Shown: one piece after another, positions 46,001 to 55,117 of the stretch
Layout of the letters: the number at the start of each line of letters is the position of its first letter
Numbering within the stretch: the first letter of the stretch is position 1
NCBI GenBank assembly: GCA_963978905.1
Contig: OZ022259.1
Span: 27,505,994 to 27,569,993 of the forward strand
Origin: Trichostrongylus colubriformis
Taxonomy: Eukaryota; Nematoda; Chromadorea; Rhabditida; Trichostrongylidae
Length of the DNA stretch: 64,000 nucleotides
Direction of reading: 5' to 3'
Notes under the pieces: generated by a model
Told to the model about the DNA's origin: nothing
The model's input: the letters and a program-made list of their open reading frames with translations, nothing else
Databases searched by the model: none
Position numbers and translations under genes: made by a program

Positions 46001-46140
46001 CAGATCCAGAGAAAAACAAAAAATTTAGAGCGATGAGTGCTGACACCATGTTTCATCACGCTCTGGCTAGAAACGCTCACCGTTTGCGCCAGATTGTTGC
46101 TTCCAGAAACGTTGCCTCAGAGGAATGCTTGAAGAAGTAA
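28067..46140 (+). CDS. him-14: MSH4 homologue (meiotic MutS-family protein), 24 exons
   Basis: Exons: 28067-28235, 28363-28511, 29719-29822, 29876-29962, 30051-30172, 30241-30290, 30387-30536, 31169-31288, 32898-32990, 33052-33177, 33244-33316, 33408-33523, 33587-33656, 33713-33783, 37818-37917, 37988-38082, 38143-38190, 39075-39168, 39372-39518, 44354-44418, 44496-44566, 44624-44721, 44781-44877, 45999-46140. Every GT-AG junction agrees in phase; total 2,457 nt (818 aa). MSH4 pairs with MSH5 to stabilise crossover intermediates in meiosis. Seen: Ser/Thr-rich N-terminus, SEGRGCLKGTVGLAIMDLR, SGGARLLRSNLLQP (core domain), SASRGFHY, Walker A GPNM/TGKSTYLKQ across exons 17-18, LLVIDELARS (Walker B), AEEGIGICYA, FATHFLDLAALD. 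The N-terminal mismatch-recognition domain is absent, as in MSH4. A start at 28013 is possible. Acceptors of exons 21, 23 and 24 end in aag and are the least certain. Confidence 0.93.
28620..29200. repeat. Small dispersed repeat blocks within MSH4 intron 2
   Basis: 'tgcgaagcaaagataacgag' near 28670 and 'ttgaccttatttaggactga' near 29095 match blocks at about 18060 and 21285. They may be the two ends of one non-autonomous element, but terminal repeats are not clear. Confidence 0.4.
31376..32872 (-). mobile_element. Tc1-like DNA transposon copy in MSH4 intron 8
   Basis: Imperfect terminal inverted repeats (CAGTGTGTGCCAAAAGAATA at 31376 and the inverse of TTGTGTGTTCCAAAAGTATA at 32872) are flanked by TA on both sides. 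The length is about 1.5 kb. The minus strand shows Tc1 transposase remnants: an N-terminal helix region (QFSERQKHLTLNA, 32340-32756), RGFGDGRVMVWA, FQFLQDRCP and LPGLSAIENPWG. These correspond to the family's GGGSVMVWG, QQDN and SPDLNPIEN(L)W motifs. Stops and shifts make it inactive; the usual QDN aspartate region is altered to QDR. Confidence 0.8.
34200..35190 (-). pseudogene. mariner transposase pseudogene lacking two catalytic aspartates
   Basis: The minus strand reads YYEW-stop-GIKTTEACDCINAA (stop at 35139-35141), then VSYETVRRWLISFSNGEFD and PRTGRPH (DNA-binding part), then RVRVCQSLLLRPH. Where the first catalytic Asp is expected (TGDESW) it reads TGNESW. The second site is intact (LLHDNAHPH). 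At the third, SPDIAPSVYHL has Val in place of the Asp of APSDYHL. The end AVADFFDSQNPDFWEEGISD matches mariner C-termini. A frame change lies between the first and second catalytic blocks. It cannot be an active enzyme. Confidence 0.85.
35406..35831. mobile_element. 426-bp palindromic MITE with TA target duplication
   Basis: Both ends read AAGGAATCGTCCAYGGAAAA (as inverse at the right) and are flanked by TA (35404-35405, 35832-35833). The arms are almost perfect inverted repeats of about 190 bp, including 'taaatacaacataaacat'-type and 'gcctcgt' segments. The centre is about 60 bp and no protein is encoded. TA duplication and nesting within a mariner suggest mobilisation by a Tc1/mariner-type enzyme. 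Confidence 0.8.
36717..37490 (+). repeat. Partial copy of the 1.5 kb composite repeat with an inverted ~60-bp pair
   Basis: 36717-37070 matches the TG-rich block and 146-bp unit of 1-2100 ('gatagcagctgataaa', 'gataaggagcgt'). At 37265-37340 and 37420-37490 there are inverse copies of a ~60-bp stretch (ttgatcgat...gcatgc...cgcgc). The whole block lies in MSH4 intron 14. Confidence 0.65.
38214..38891. mobile_element. Fold-back mariner-derived element in MSH4 intron 17
   Basis: 678 bp flanked by TA (38212-38213, 38892-38893) with long inverted arms beginning TGGGTAGTCGAAAAAG. The right arm encodes the mariner-type transposase C-terminus (LEWEVLSHPPYSPGLAPSDYH, about 38590-38660), with Gly in place of the Asp of SPDLAPSD. 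The left arm carries a diverged inverse of much of the same 3' region. It therefore looks like two 3' ends joined head to head, with no N-terminal or first catalytic region. It cannot encode a transposase. Confidence 0.8.
39794..40346 (-). mobile_element. TTAA-flanked MITE, copy 1 (MSH4 intron 19)
   Basis: The terminal repeat AGGCAGCATTAGGGG (left) pairs with the inverse of AGACGTCATTAGGGG (right). TTAA lies immediately outside both ends (39790-39793, 40347-40350). The interior is nearly identical to the reverse complement of 46429-46979 ('cgacctgtccgtcaagagg', 'gcggaaccgctgca'). There is no coding capacity. A TTAA duplication is the hallmark of piggyBac-type insertion, which is inference here. 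Confidence 0.8.
40737..41200 (-). repeat. Dispersed repeat, inverted partner of 18345-18740, carrying a 77-bp insertion
   Basis: This is the reverse complement of 18345-18740 across 'acccggactcaaaagcgcga'-like, 'ctgtaggagacgggcagcgg' and 'caaggcgtcaaattggcgag' segments. It differs chiefly by the nested element at 40899-40975. Confidence 0.7.
40899..40975. mobile_element. 77-bp palindromic MITE with 8-bp target-site duplication
   Basis: Starts CGGGTGTATATC and ends GATATACACCC. Inner inverted pairs are CTAGGA/TCCTAG and GTCGCGTG/CACGCGAC. GCCTTTCC is present directly on both sides (40891-40898, 40976-40983). The paralogous repeat at 18345-18740 has a single GCCGTTCC at the same place, which acts as an empty site. 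An 8-bp duplication is typical of hAT elements; assignment is inference. Confidence 0.88.
41201..44353. other. Remainder of MSH4 intron 19, no recognised element
   Basis: Several open frames (41825-42103, 42172-42675, 42558-42878 plus; 41950-42303 minus) overlap in different frames and directions. None has a recognised domain or splice-consistent context. The frame at 42558-42878 (FATLDNILPPGLIGSPEHEYA) is the most protein-like and could be a transposon relic. No terminal repeats found. Confidence 0.35.
44935..45810 (+). repeat. 233-bp minisatellite in MSH4 intron 23
   Basis: 'atgacacaaacgtgggg' begins at 45107, 45340 and 45573, giving a period of 233 bp. Partial units lie before 45107 and after 45573. 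Each unit carries 'aagctccgcccacgggggYg', 'gaatgttccgtttccag' and 'gggcatgg'. The last unit has an extra ~50 bp (gaaaggtggattaaggttag...). A fragment of the TG-block repeat (44883-44945) abuts the array. Confidence 0.85.
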
Positions 46141-46299
46141 GTCATGTGCAATACAGTATTTTATTATATTTGTATACCAATTGGGCTATCCCACAGTACT
46201 GCGCAAATAACACGGTAGAATTATGTCATGGGAAACGATACTACCAACCAATATCGAAGAAGCCCATATCGCACAGCCCATTGTGATAAGCGCAGTATT

Positions 46300-48365
46300 G
46301 AGCGCTAGCCTAACTGGTTTTCCTGCAAATGCCTACCATTATCCGGAATTACGCGTGATTTAGTAGTCAAAACATCTCGTTACTACTGATATCGGAGTAC
46401 AAAGTATATTCACTTGCTGAGCATTTAAAGACAGCATTAGGGGTAATGCGGTAATGGAGAGATCCCTTCAAGTTGTCACTCACATGGTAGTCCTGGGCCC
46501 AAGAAGGCTATCTGTGGGGAAATCCCGCTGAAAAGCGCTCCTCCGAGCTGTAGAAACCCTGCAAAACGCGGCAACCGTGCAGCGGTTCCGCCTTTTGGAT
46601 ACAACGATCCCGCCTCCCGATGACGTAATTCCCGATTGACTGGAGTGGGAGCGGTCAAGGAGATGCGGCAGGATCGAAGGTTTTGCGGAGCGCTTTCGCA
46701 GTTTTAGCTCGAAGGTCTCTTGAAAAAATAGATGTTGTCGTATTTCCAAACATTCCCTTGTGTTTACGTGGCAACATGCCAGTAGAAAACTAGATCAGAC
46801 TACTCCTCTCTTGACGGACAGGTCGTCCGCTTCGAGAATCAACGGTGGGAAGGGGGTCCTATTTCTCGGGTTTTTGGCCATTTCCATCCGTTTTTCTCCA
46901 CTGTCCTGTTACCAGGCATCTTGACTTTCATATGTACTACTTCTTTTACTTTTCGTCCGACTTTCCCCTGATGCTGCCTTTAAAGCTTGAGCTCTTGTGT
47001 GTCGATAATGTGATCATTTACCACTGCATATCGCATTGCTGAGGAATGCCATCACCTTTCGAAGGTTTAGATGATCTAGCGGTCGGTTCTTCGTGTTACA
47101 ATGATATTGACGATCAATGTCAATGGGTCAGAAATTGAATATGATAACCCACTAATCATTCATCATATTGGCTGAGATGTAATCTAATCATTTACCACTG
47201 CATATCGCATCGCTGAAAAATGCCACCACTTTTGGAAGGTCCAGATGATCTAGCGGTCGATACTTCGTGTCGCAATGATATCGACCATTGTAAGTGGATC
47301 AGGAATTGAATGTGGTAATCTACTAATCATTTATCACATTGGCTGAGATGGTCACTATTGGGGGAACGCGTAAGGATTGATAGAATTGTGTTCGCTGCAT
47401 CGGTTGGTAGCGATTTGTCCATTTGCTGAGCATTTAATTACTACCTAATGGGTAGATCCGTATGCCCCATATCGATGTTTATCGTTTTTGTAAACATGCA
47501 CCCATTAGGAATTGGAACAGTCTAGCGGCGGTCAATACCTATGCTTGTTGCTGGTAACGCAGGTCGGATATTGATCATCTAGTATGTGGAACGCAGAATT
47601 AAAAGATGCGCACTATTATTTGGAACGCAAGGCAGTTCAGCGATTGATACATCTGCGACTGATATCAGAACATACGCAAAGTATGTTCACCCGGGCACTG
47701 AGCATTCGACGCTTCTACTATAGCGGTCATTAGTAATAGTGACAAGATTTATCCACTCCGCTTCCTGACGGCTCTTATCAGCTTCCATGTGAGCCGTTAC
47801 CCACAATACCTATGAATGTGAACATTCCACCGTCAACCGGAAAAAGCGAAACGGACTTGGTGACATTTGATTTCCGAGGCTCCTTGGGTTTTGGCTACAT
47901 TTGCCTTTTGATGCTCACTGTCGAATCTTATCAACCGTTATCAATTTGGATCACCCGTTATTAATGTCCCCGTCCCATCCTGCTATATAACTGTGACTGT
48001 CGCCGCTCTCTACGCGATAGACGAAACTGATCTGGCCATTTTTGCCTATTGCCGCTCCTTCTCGATCAAATCTTATCGAGCGTTATCAGTTTGGATCACC
48101 CAATTTAGTTGTCCTTCTTCCAGCCCTCGAAACACCCATGAGTGTGGGCGCTCTAGAAGTGAAAGGCGAAACAGCATTGGCGACATTAGCCCCTCGAGCG
48201 TCCTTATCAGCCGCTATCACTTTCGGTCCACCCTTACCACCTCCCATATTAAGTGTGAAATTCAGGATCCCACTTTAGCTGTGACGCAAAATATGACTTT
48301 CCGGTGAAACAGACACAAACACACCCAAACACACACCCACAGACACTTAGCCGATTATATAAAGT
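46300..48365 (-). repeat. Inverted copy of the 1.5 kb composite repeat, split by a MITE
   Basis: The reverse complement matches 1-2100: the lead 'cgatgtttatcgtttttgta' (47480), 146-bp-array words ('ccgttatcaatttggatcac', 47936; 'cgtttcgctttt' complement near 47850) and the TG-rich block at about 48190-48340. It is interrupted at a TTAA by the element at 46429-46979. The frame at 47993-48307 is part of the repeat. Confidence 0.7.
46429..46979 (+). mobile_element. TTAA-flanked MITE, copy 2, nested in the composite repeat
   Basis: The terminal repeat AGACAGCATTAGGGG pairs with the inverse of AGGCAGCATCAGGGG at the right. TTAA flanks both sides (46425-46428, 46980-46983). A similar uninterrupted site, 'gctgagcatttaatta', is present at 47427, showing the sequence before insertion. 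Same family as 39794-40346, opposite orientation. Confidence 0.8.
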
Positions 48366-49329
48366 AGGTTGCTGTTACACTTGCTTTAGTATCGTTTTTT
48401 CACTTTCATTTTAGTGAGTGAAGGGAAGTGAACAACGGAAGGGATAATTATGGCAGATTGTGGAATATGAAAGTACGGGTAGGGGAGTAGGGAGAACGAA
48501 ATGAAATGGCGATATACCCTAACAATAGGAACCTGTATTCTACTTTTGAGTCACTTTCGCGCCTCACTGCGTCTAGCCGATGGTGTAGATTGCTGACGGG
48601 CGAAGGGCTGCATCAGCTGGCCGCGAACGTTGTTCCACCCTCGTCGGCAACTCCCACGTTGAATGAACGGCAGCACGACTCGCACTGCTGCGGGATTGTG
48701 AGAAAACCCCAAACAGCGCTTTTTCATCGCAGTTTCGCTACAAATCCATCTCCTTTCCTGAAGTAGAAGGTTTGGTTCAGAGAACATGTACTTATAATTC
48801 TCACATCCTCCTTACCCTTCCCGGTGCTCCAAATGAAGGTCGGATATCTAAAAAATTTCATTAACGAGTCATTCGAAATGCTGAACGAAAGTCGTGTCTC
48901 GTATTCTCACTACAATGTAGCTTGCGTATACCCTGCAATCCCATCGTACTAAGGTACGTAGACCAGCGCTACATCAGGTAGCGCGTAAATATGGAATTTG
49001 GCAGAACTACACTTTTGAATTCGCTGAGACAGATCGCAAAGGTTGTCCCGGATCCTGTGATCTCCTATGATATAATCTAGGCGGCCTGCTGGCACACACA
49101 ACCAAAGGATGCATTTATTAGTGTGCCATTCCAGATGCTTGAGTGATATCCGGAGACACCTGCAAGTAAACCTGTCCAAGGCGATAGACGCGGTAACCGA
49201 TGAGAGCTGAGATTGCCGAGAGGGCCATAGATGGCCTTTACAGCGAACTTCGGCCTTTGTGTTCAATAAAATGGTAAGCGATAGTGTAAGCGGATACGTT
49301 GGGAAAAAATAATGAACTATCGAGATCGT
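48366..49329. other. Stretch with no supported gene
   Basis: Frames at 48506-48787 (both strands) overlie sequence resembling the interior of the TTAA MITE ('cgctttttcatcgcagtttc'). A minus frame at 48949-49266 has no splice support, though it lies downstream of the minus-strand gene ending at 49330. Confidence 0.35.
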
Positions 49330-50099
49330 TTATGCGGTTTCAGTTTTTGATTGCTGCTGCTGTCTGAATGTGCATTTGACGTGTGCAAGGACATCCAGAA
49401 GGCAAGAGTTGCTGTAGACACAGTTATCAGGTCTATTCGTTAGCGAGTTCTTCTTGATGGGCTTTTCTTTTTCGGTTTCGTTCCGTCTAATTTCACTCCC
49501 TCTTGCATTTTCACCACTGTACCCGTTCATTTCTTCAGAAATCAGTAAAAATTAGATTGAGGATTGAAAAACGCTTGATCTCCAAGCGCAAACCTAATTT
49601 TAAGTGTTCGAGGGCTTCTTTAACCCAGGTGGAAGCCGATCTACAAAAATACCTTTTCACTTCGACAGTAGTGTTGAGAGTGACCAGTCCTTTTCGCCTA
49701 AGCTGCCTTGTGTAGATTCGTAGTTTTCTAAAGACTTGCTCTACAGCACTAAATGTGGTCCCACCCTGTTTATTATGCCTTGACTTCACCATTTCAGACC
49801 AGTCTGTCCTCTCAGGATTCTTTTTTTTACCGCTTTCTGGAATGGCTTAAACAATGTTGTTTTTGTTCTGTTCAGTTGTTGGATCTGTGAATATTCTCTG
49901 TAAATTATATCATTTTCATAATAATCTGTAATTTGATAATAATAAATCACTGTAAATGGTGAAAACTTTTCAGAATCTGCCATAATCTTACTGTTAAAAG
50001 AGTTGGAAGAGCCTAACACAAGTAGAGCTTTCTCGGCTTGGAACAGTGGAATCACTTGTTGACATGACCCGCTTACGATCTCTTCACCGAAGTATGCCA
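49330..50099 (-). CDS. 3' part of an unrecognised minus-strand gene (three exons)
   Basis: Exons on the minus strand: 50099-49992, 49836-49594, 49532-49330 (stop), with introns of 155 and 61 bp. The phases fit throughout. The donor after the first exon is GTAAG; the last acceptor is ctgaag. The protein part reads FGEEIVSGSCQQVIPLFQAE, then a strongly basic stretch (KSGKKKNPERTDW, VFRKLRIYTRQLRRKGL), STWVKEALEHLKL, and a hydrophilic end (NETEKEKPIKK ... FRQQQQSKTETA). It could be nucleic-acid-binding or nuclear on composition alone, but no family is recognised. The preceding exon, which must end in phase 1, was not found. Confidence 0.45.
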
Positions 50100-50359
50100 C
50101 TAGGTATTGATGTACATGGTAGGTGCTCTATGAGATCTACCTCTACGATTTTGCTCACTTAATGGTTTGGTTCATAACATTATGCGGACTCTGCGTATGA
50201 AGCGATATCCTGAGAAATATGTGGCGCTTGAAGCTGTAAACTTCGAGCTCTGTGACTGTACTCACTGTTAGTGGTACATCCATGAGTCGCTTCCATTGCA
50301 CAAAACCCCATGTTTTCAATCGATACTGGTTGGTGATGCCCGATGCTGCAGAACTTTAA

Positions 50360-50665
50360 AAGCAGCGTTAGGGATAATTCGGTTGCATCATTCATTCCAG
50401 TCTTTGGTAATGACCGGTGTACGTTTCCACCACGAAAGCTGACGCGTCAAGCACCACGCGATATCGATTAATACGGCTCTAATACGATACGATAAAGTAT
50501 CTTCTGCTATCGTGCTCATTACTCTACACCTCAGCCATTTCCCGTCGATCGACCCTAGGAGGCGGGCTGTTCTGAGAAAGGCGGCTTGCCCAGATGAGGC
50601 CGCCTCCGCCACCGCTCTAGGGAGCTCCTTCCGCGGGGATTCCACCATACCTGGGCCCTCTAGAT
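50360..50665 (+). repeat. Left part of a TTAA-type MITE relative
   Basis: AAGCAGCGTTAGGG directly follows TTAA (50356-50359), resembling the terminal repeat of the elements at 39794 and 46429. The following 'taattcggttgcatcattca' is shared with about 25175. No right terminus was found. Confidence 0.5.
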
Positions 50666-50962
50666 CCGTATATTCTCAGTAAAAGACTTTTTGGGATTCC
50701 TTATCACCCATATCTCTATCACTGTTTTTAAGGTTTATGAGAGTGTTCATCGATTGTGATGTCTATTCGCTTTTCCCAGCCTTCCAACAAAATTCAATGC
50801 AACGAAAAGCCTTCGAACGATATTACAGGGGAAGTCCGCCTACCGTGAGCATTCGACATCGCTTTTGTCGCTTTGACTCCTACATACACATCAGCTTTTC
50901 CCTGGTCTCTGAACTGTTGTGGAACGATTTATCATTTTCTATGATAAGCACAATATGGTTGA

Positions 50963-51048
50963 TTGTGCGATCCCGTTGTGAGCGACTTCTCACTCAATTC
51001 GAATGTTGTGCGATCCCGTTGTGAGCGACTTCTCACTCAATTCGAATG
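50963..51048 (+). repeat. Two 43-bp tandem units
   Basis: 'ttgtgcgatcccgttgtgag' followed by 'cgacttctcactcaattcga' occurs at 50963 and again at 51006, without mismatch over the unit. Confidence 0.85.
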
Positions 51049-51118
51049 TGTTTAACAGAGTTGTCTTGACCATCGCTGCACTTCCCCGCTTTTCTCCCTG
51101 GTCTCTCAGCTGCTAGGT

Positions 51119-51752
51119 GTGTACACATTGGTACGAATAACCCACTTTGGATCTGCTTCGCAATTGATGTGTGAAGAGTTAATACTCTTCCTCGCACCTC
51201 ATGTGCGAGAAAGTATGTAAGTAGGTGCGAGAAGCAGAGGTCACCAATACGCCGCTCAACTCGACTAACTGAGTGTGATGGCCACAAAAGGAAAAATTAA
51301 GGCCGTTTCGGTGAACTAAGGTTGAGGTTTTTTCGAAAAGGGGCGGTCCAATGGTCTCATGGTTATTCATTGAACAGTCGTGAATGGGTATGATCATAAC
51401 ACTTTCAAAATTTGATACTCATAACTCACAGTACTGCAGATGAAAAATTCTTGGAGTAATGAATGAAAATAAATGAGTGGAATAAATAATTGGAATAATC
51501 CCACTTGGACTTATTGGAACGCTAATGCTAACGAACATGGCCATATAATGGTTCGATTAAATGTCATAGAACGTCTTTGGGGGGTTCACAGAGAGGATAG
51601 TTGTACTTTTACACTTATGTATGTATGAGTTGCTAAAGCCTGAGTTGAGCGGCGTAAAGCTGATCTCTGCTTATGGCTCCTAAATAATTATTTTTTCACA
51701 CATGGAGTAGGAGGTAAGGTGCGAAGTAGGCCATTCGTACCAATGTGTACGC
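51119..51752. mobile_element. ~634-bp inverted-repeat element
   Basis: The left end 'gtacacattggtacgaat' is inverted at the right end ('attcgtaccaatgtgtac'). An inner inverted pair includes 'cgccgctcaactc' (about 51250) and 'gagttgagcggcg' (about 51641). The centre encodes nothing recognisable. The 'aggtgcga' words are shared with small dispersed repeats at 18060 and 28670. Target duplication not resolved. Confidence 0.6.
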
Positions 51753-52481
51753 ATCCCTGATCTGCTCAGGAGCCGAGTTGTGATCACTCGCAGAGGACAG
51801 CTACCCGAATTACTTCACGCCTGCTGGAGGCGGGTCACCTTCGACCGCTAGGGCACCCTCAACTTGCCATGGCCCCGAGTTGACGATGGCTCACGGCTGC
51901 GTCCGCCCATGCTTCGCATATGGATACTGGATGGAGCTTACGATCGGGGCTTATTAGCTTCGCACGGCTATCCTTCTGTTCGGATCGGCGAGAGCGCGAC
52001 CTCAGTTGATTGTGGGATAATCGCTACAGTAAGCTACCTACAGTGATGAAGGCAACTAAAGTGCGGAACTTGTCATTCTACACCGACGAACCCACACTTC
52101 AAGCGCAATAAAAGGGAAAGTAAGGAACTAGACACATCAAAGCCTTTTGTCAATACACCACTTGTGCCCTTGATCAAACATATAGGTTATTATTAGGATA
52201 AAGCAGTGTCGCATCAAGAAAAAGGTGCGAATAATCGCAGTATTTTTAATTCATGATTTTCTGCTATTCTCACTATTTTTGTTTATCTCTGAGCTCTGTT
52301 TGTGCCGTTTCACTTCCAAGCCCCACGTTCTTGGAACTAAGATTCTGCAGCAGTTATGGCGGAAAGTCATGGACGAATTCGGGAAGGTGCAAAGTAATTA
52401 AGGAAGGCGTGAGGTATGAGGTGTGAAGGGAAGCTCTGGCTGAAGTCCCTCCCCCATCGATAGGATGGGGGGAAATCTTAC

Positions 52482-52651
52482 AGTAACAGCGACCTCATCT
52501 GATGATATTATCGCGTTGAGAAGAAGCACCAAATTATCGTGAAATGTGCCTTTATCTGATCGTTCGTATTCTAATAAACCATAACGATGAAGAAACTCAA
52601 TTAAGACTTCGTTCTTGCTATGCCATTCATTTTGTAACATCTCCTTGATGG
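52482..52651 (-). CDS. Candidate internal exon, possibly of the 49330-50099 gene
   Basis: Minus strand, 170 nt, between acceptor ttcatag and donor GTAAGA, ending in phase 0. It encodes 57 residues with a protein-like pattern, for example NEVLIEFLHRYGLLEYE and FHDNLVLLLNAIISSDEVAV. It could be an upstream exon of the gene ending at 49330, but at least one linking exon is missing and the distance is about 2.4 kb. An ATG (52639-52637) inside could alternatively be a start. Family unknown. Confidence 0.35.
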
Positions 52652-52981
52652 CTATGAACTGTGACCATTCTCACATCGGCTTTTCACATTTTATCTGAAA
52701 GACGTAGGACTCAAAGACATGTCTCCTCACTTCAAAGACGGGCCTCCTCACTTCAGGGTTTTTTCTGTAACCTTTATCAAAGTGGCTTTCCTGGCTCTGC
52801 CAATGAAGTTTCACTGCTAGGTAATTTATGTTGGTCACGTTGAATTTTCCGTAGCTCTTGTGATTGCTCGGATTTGGAATGTGTGTTTTATGCGTAAAGA
52901 TGCGGGAACCAGGAAAGCCTCTGGTTCCAGTGTTTCTCCTTTCTCGAGGGGTTTTTCCAAATCAGCGTTTATACAAAGAAG

Positions 52982-53861
52982 ATGTTAGATTCAGCCGGCA
53001 GCAAGATTGCAACTGAAATTAAGGACCAATCGAGTGGTAATTGGGAACATGACTCCTTGTCTGAAAACCTTCGTTTGGAGAACTGGCAGGTGTTCGAGTG
53101 TATGTAGAGTTATGTCTAATTCTCGCGCGGCTGCGGGCGGCGAGCAGCGCTGCGGATTTCTTCGCGTTAAATTGCGTACATAGCAACACTCCCTTTGGAC
53201 TTTTACGCCCGAACTAATTATTTCTTGATTGTGATTGTTATAATTGATGCTTTCTTCTTTTTACTTTTTATGTTACTTTTTTGTCTCGTTAGGGCCCAAC
53301 AGTTTTTTAGATAATGATTGGTTGAATAACTACTTCTCAAAGGACCACCATGATACCAGACTCCTGCGTCCTGAGCAGAATTCCAACCGACCGCAGCAAG
53401 TTGTGCCAATAGCGCCGCGAGTGCGACGTCGCAAAGTGAAAGTTCGCCATAAGTCTACCCACCCCGTGTTCGGTAAGGCTGCCTGGCACTAAAGACTACG
53501 ACGGATGCACTTGCTCGAATGCAGGGCGTAATATTCAAGTTTTTCATGAGTCATATTGATATAATAAGTGCAAGACTGCCTGCGAAGACATTTTTGCACT
53601 CAACAAGCAAATCCACGTTCCAGTGGCTATAGCATGTGATCCTATGTCAGTCAATTGGCTACGAATCCCGACACTCAAACCACCTTTATTCTTTCGTTTG
53701 ACCTGTTTACAGCGTTAGGAAGCGCTACAACAAGTGTTTTCATTTCTGCCATCTTATTCTTACTATACATAAAACGCTTCATCTGTCTAACCCTCCGTCC
53801 GTCCGTATGTCCGTCTGTCACGAAATTCATATCTCGCGTCGCAGTAGAGCTGGGACATTGA
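52982..53861 (+). CDS. Candidate gene, unrecognised, with a possibly repeat-derived C-terminus
   Basis: Exons 52982-53099 (donor GTATGT) and 53293-53472 (donor GTAAGG) join in phase: MLDSAGSKIATEIKDQ ... LENWQVFEWPNSFLDNDWLNNYF, then RPEQNSNRPQQVV and a basic run RVRRRKVKVRHKS. A third exon can start at 53690 after tgtttacag in the required phase; it encodes a hydrophobic segment (SATTSVFISAILFLLYI) and then runs directly into the TG-rich dispersed repeat until a stop at 53859-53861. An acceptor (ccaaatcag) lies 17 nt before the ATG. The first two exons are credible; the third may be a true membrane anchor cut by the repeat. No family recognised. Confidence 0.4.
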
Positions 53862-53935
53862 ATTTTCATAGGGGGTGGTAAGGGAACGTCATGGGTGAGG
53901 GAATGGAAGTGATAGCGACTGATAAGGGTGATGAG
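53757..53935 (+). repeat. TG-block fragment of the 1.5 kb repeat
   Basis: 'tactatacataaaacgcttc', 'cgtccgtatgtccgtctgtc' and 'aattcatatctcgcgtcgca' match the blocks at 289, 1551 and 44883. It ends exactly where the duplicated first exon of the Gly-rich gene begins (53936). Confidence 0.8.
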
Positions 53936-54350
53936 GCTCTTGCAGCTATAACTGTTTTTGTAGCTGCTTCTGTCGATTCGGTACGTTGAAAAATTTTTGA
54001 AGTAATATAATGGATGTAGAAGCGTAATAATGTGGAAAGCATATACAATCCAGCAATTCATGAAGTGGAGGGGCGATAGTTGAACTTGCTTAAAAGAAGG
54101 AAAATCTTTTAAGGTTAGAAAAAAAAGATCCCTTTCTTCCTTTTGTGGGTGAAGTTTTTCCCAACAGCAAGTTCTTCAAATTCGAAGCATCTGTAAAAAC
54201 TTTCCAGCGTGGCTTATCAAAACACCGAAGTTCGCAGGGCAGATGGGCAATGGTCGCTCCATTATGAAGGGATTTCTCACAGCTTTTAACCCTTCACCCT
54301 TCAGCTTTCAACCGATCTCAGCTAACGAATTATCTCAGTCCAAAGAAGCC
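53936..54350 (+). pseudogene. Truncated duplicate of exon 1/intron 1 of the Gly/His-rich secreted gene
   Basis: 53936-54350 repeats 55138-55610 at an offset of 1,202 bp with few changes, apart from a ~74-bp segment (about 55497-55570) missing here. The exon part keeps LAAITVFVAASVDS and the GTACGT donor, but the ATG and the upstream acceptor are replaced by the repeat ending at 53935. No second exon follows before the intact gene, so it is a non-functional partial duplication. Confidence 0.85.
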
Positions 54351-55117
54351 GCATTCGGTCAGCTGCAATACCTTGAAATACATTTCAAGCTCATCCACCA
54401 CCTATAAAGTCCGACCAATTGCGAAGCAGCAAACCACGTGTCTACGCTTAAAACAATAGATTCTCAAAAGTTTCTCAACGTAAACGTACGAACACTCATT
54501 AGTGAGAGGTTGCTGAAGACGAAGACGCATCAGTTCTTCCAGTGCACTGCATCAGTACTTTGTGGTGAAGATCTGGCTATTCAACACAAGAAGATTAAGC
54601 TACGAGCATGCTGAAAAACGATACAGTGGGTTGCCTACTGCCAGCGGAAGCTGAGATGCTTTTCTTGACTTGTGACGGCAGGCGATAGTAGGTAGCAGTA
54701 TAAACTTGAGCCTGTGATCTGACACTGTCTGCAATTCCTTTGAGATAATGGCTAATAAAAAACAGCACGATTGTGTTGGAGACCCTTCTTTTTTGTTCTC
54801 ATGTCTCACACGTTAGTAGCAATCTCGATATAGAATGAGCTGACTAAATAGACCTCAGACATGCACTTTTAGCAGAGAGCCTGGATAATGTCACAAGGGT
54901 GCACCTGAGAAATGAGCACATATTGATGACGTGAACGACGGGGTGAATACTTCCTCATTCGGCAACATAAATATCTGCTCAATCGCTGCGTTGACAACAT
55001 CAGCTCCTGTTGACAGGTTGGCTGTGACTTCTCCCAAAAGCTCTCTTTTCTTCTGAACCATCCATTTCATTACTGGTTTTGAGTGTCAGTACACTTGGGA
55101 CAAAACCGAAATCTCAG
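54351..55117. other. Upstream region of the Gly/His-rich gene
   Basis: No further exons. This should contain the promoter, but no motif can be named. A minus frame at 54600-54809 has no support. Confidence 0.4.

Noticed and set aside
46476..46749. Minus-strand frames in the TTAA element
   Set aside because: The same frames are broken in the sister copy at 39794-40346, and the element is non-autonomous.
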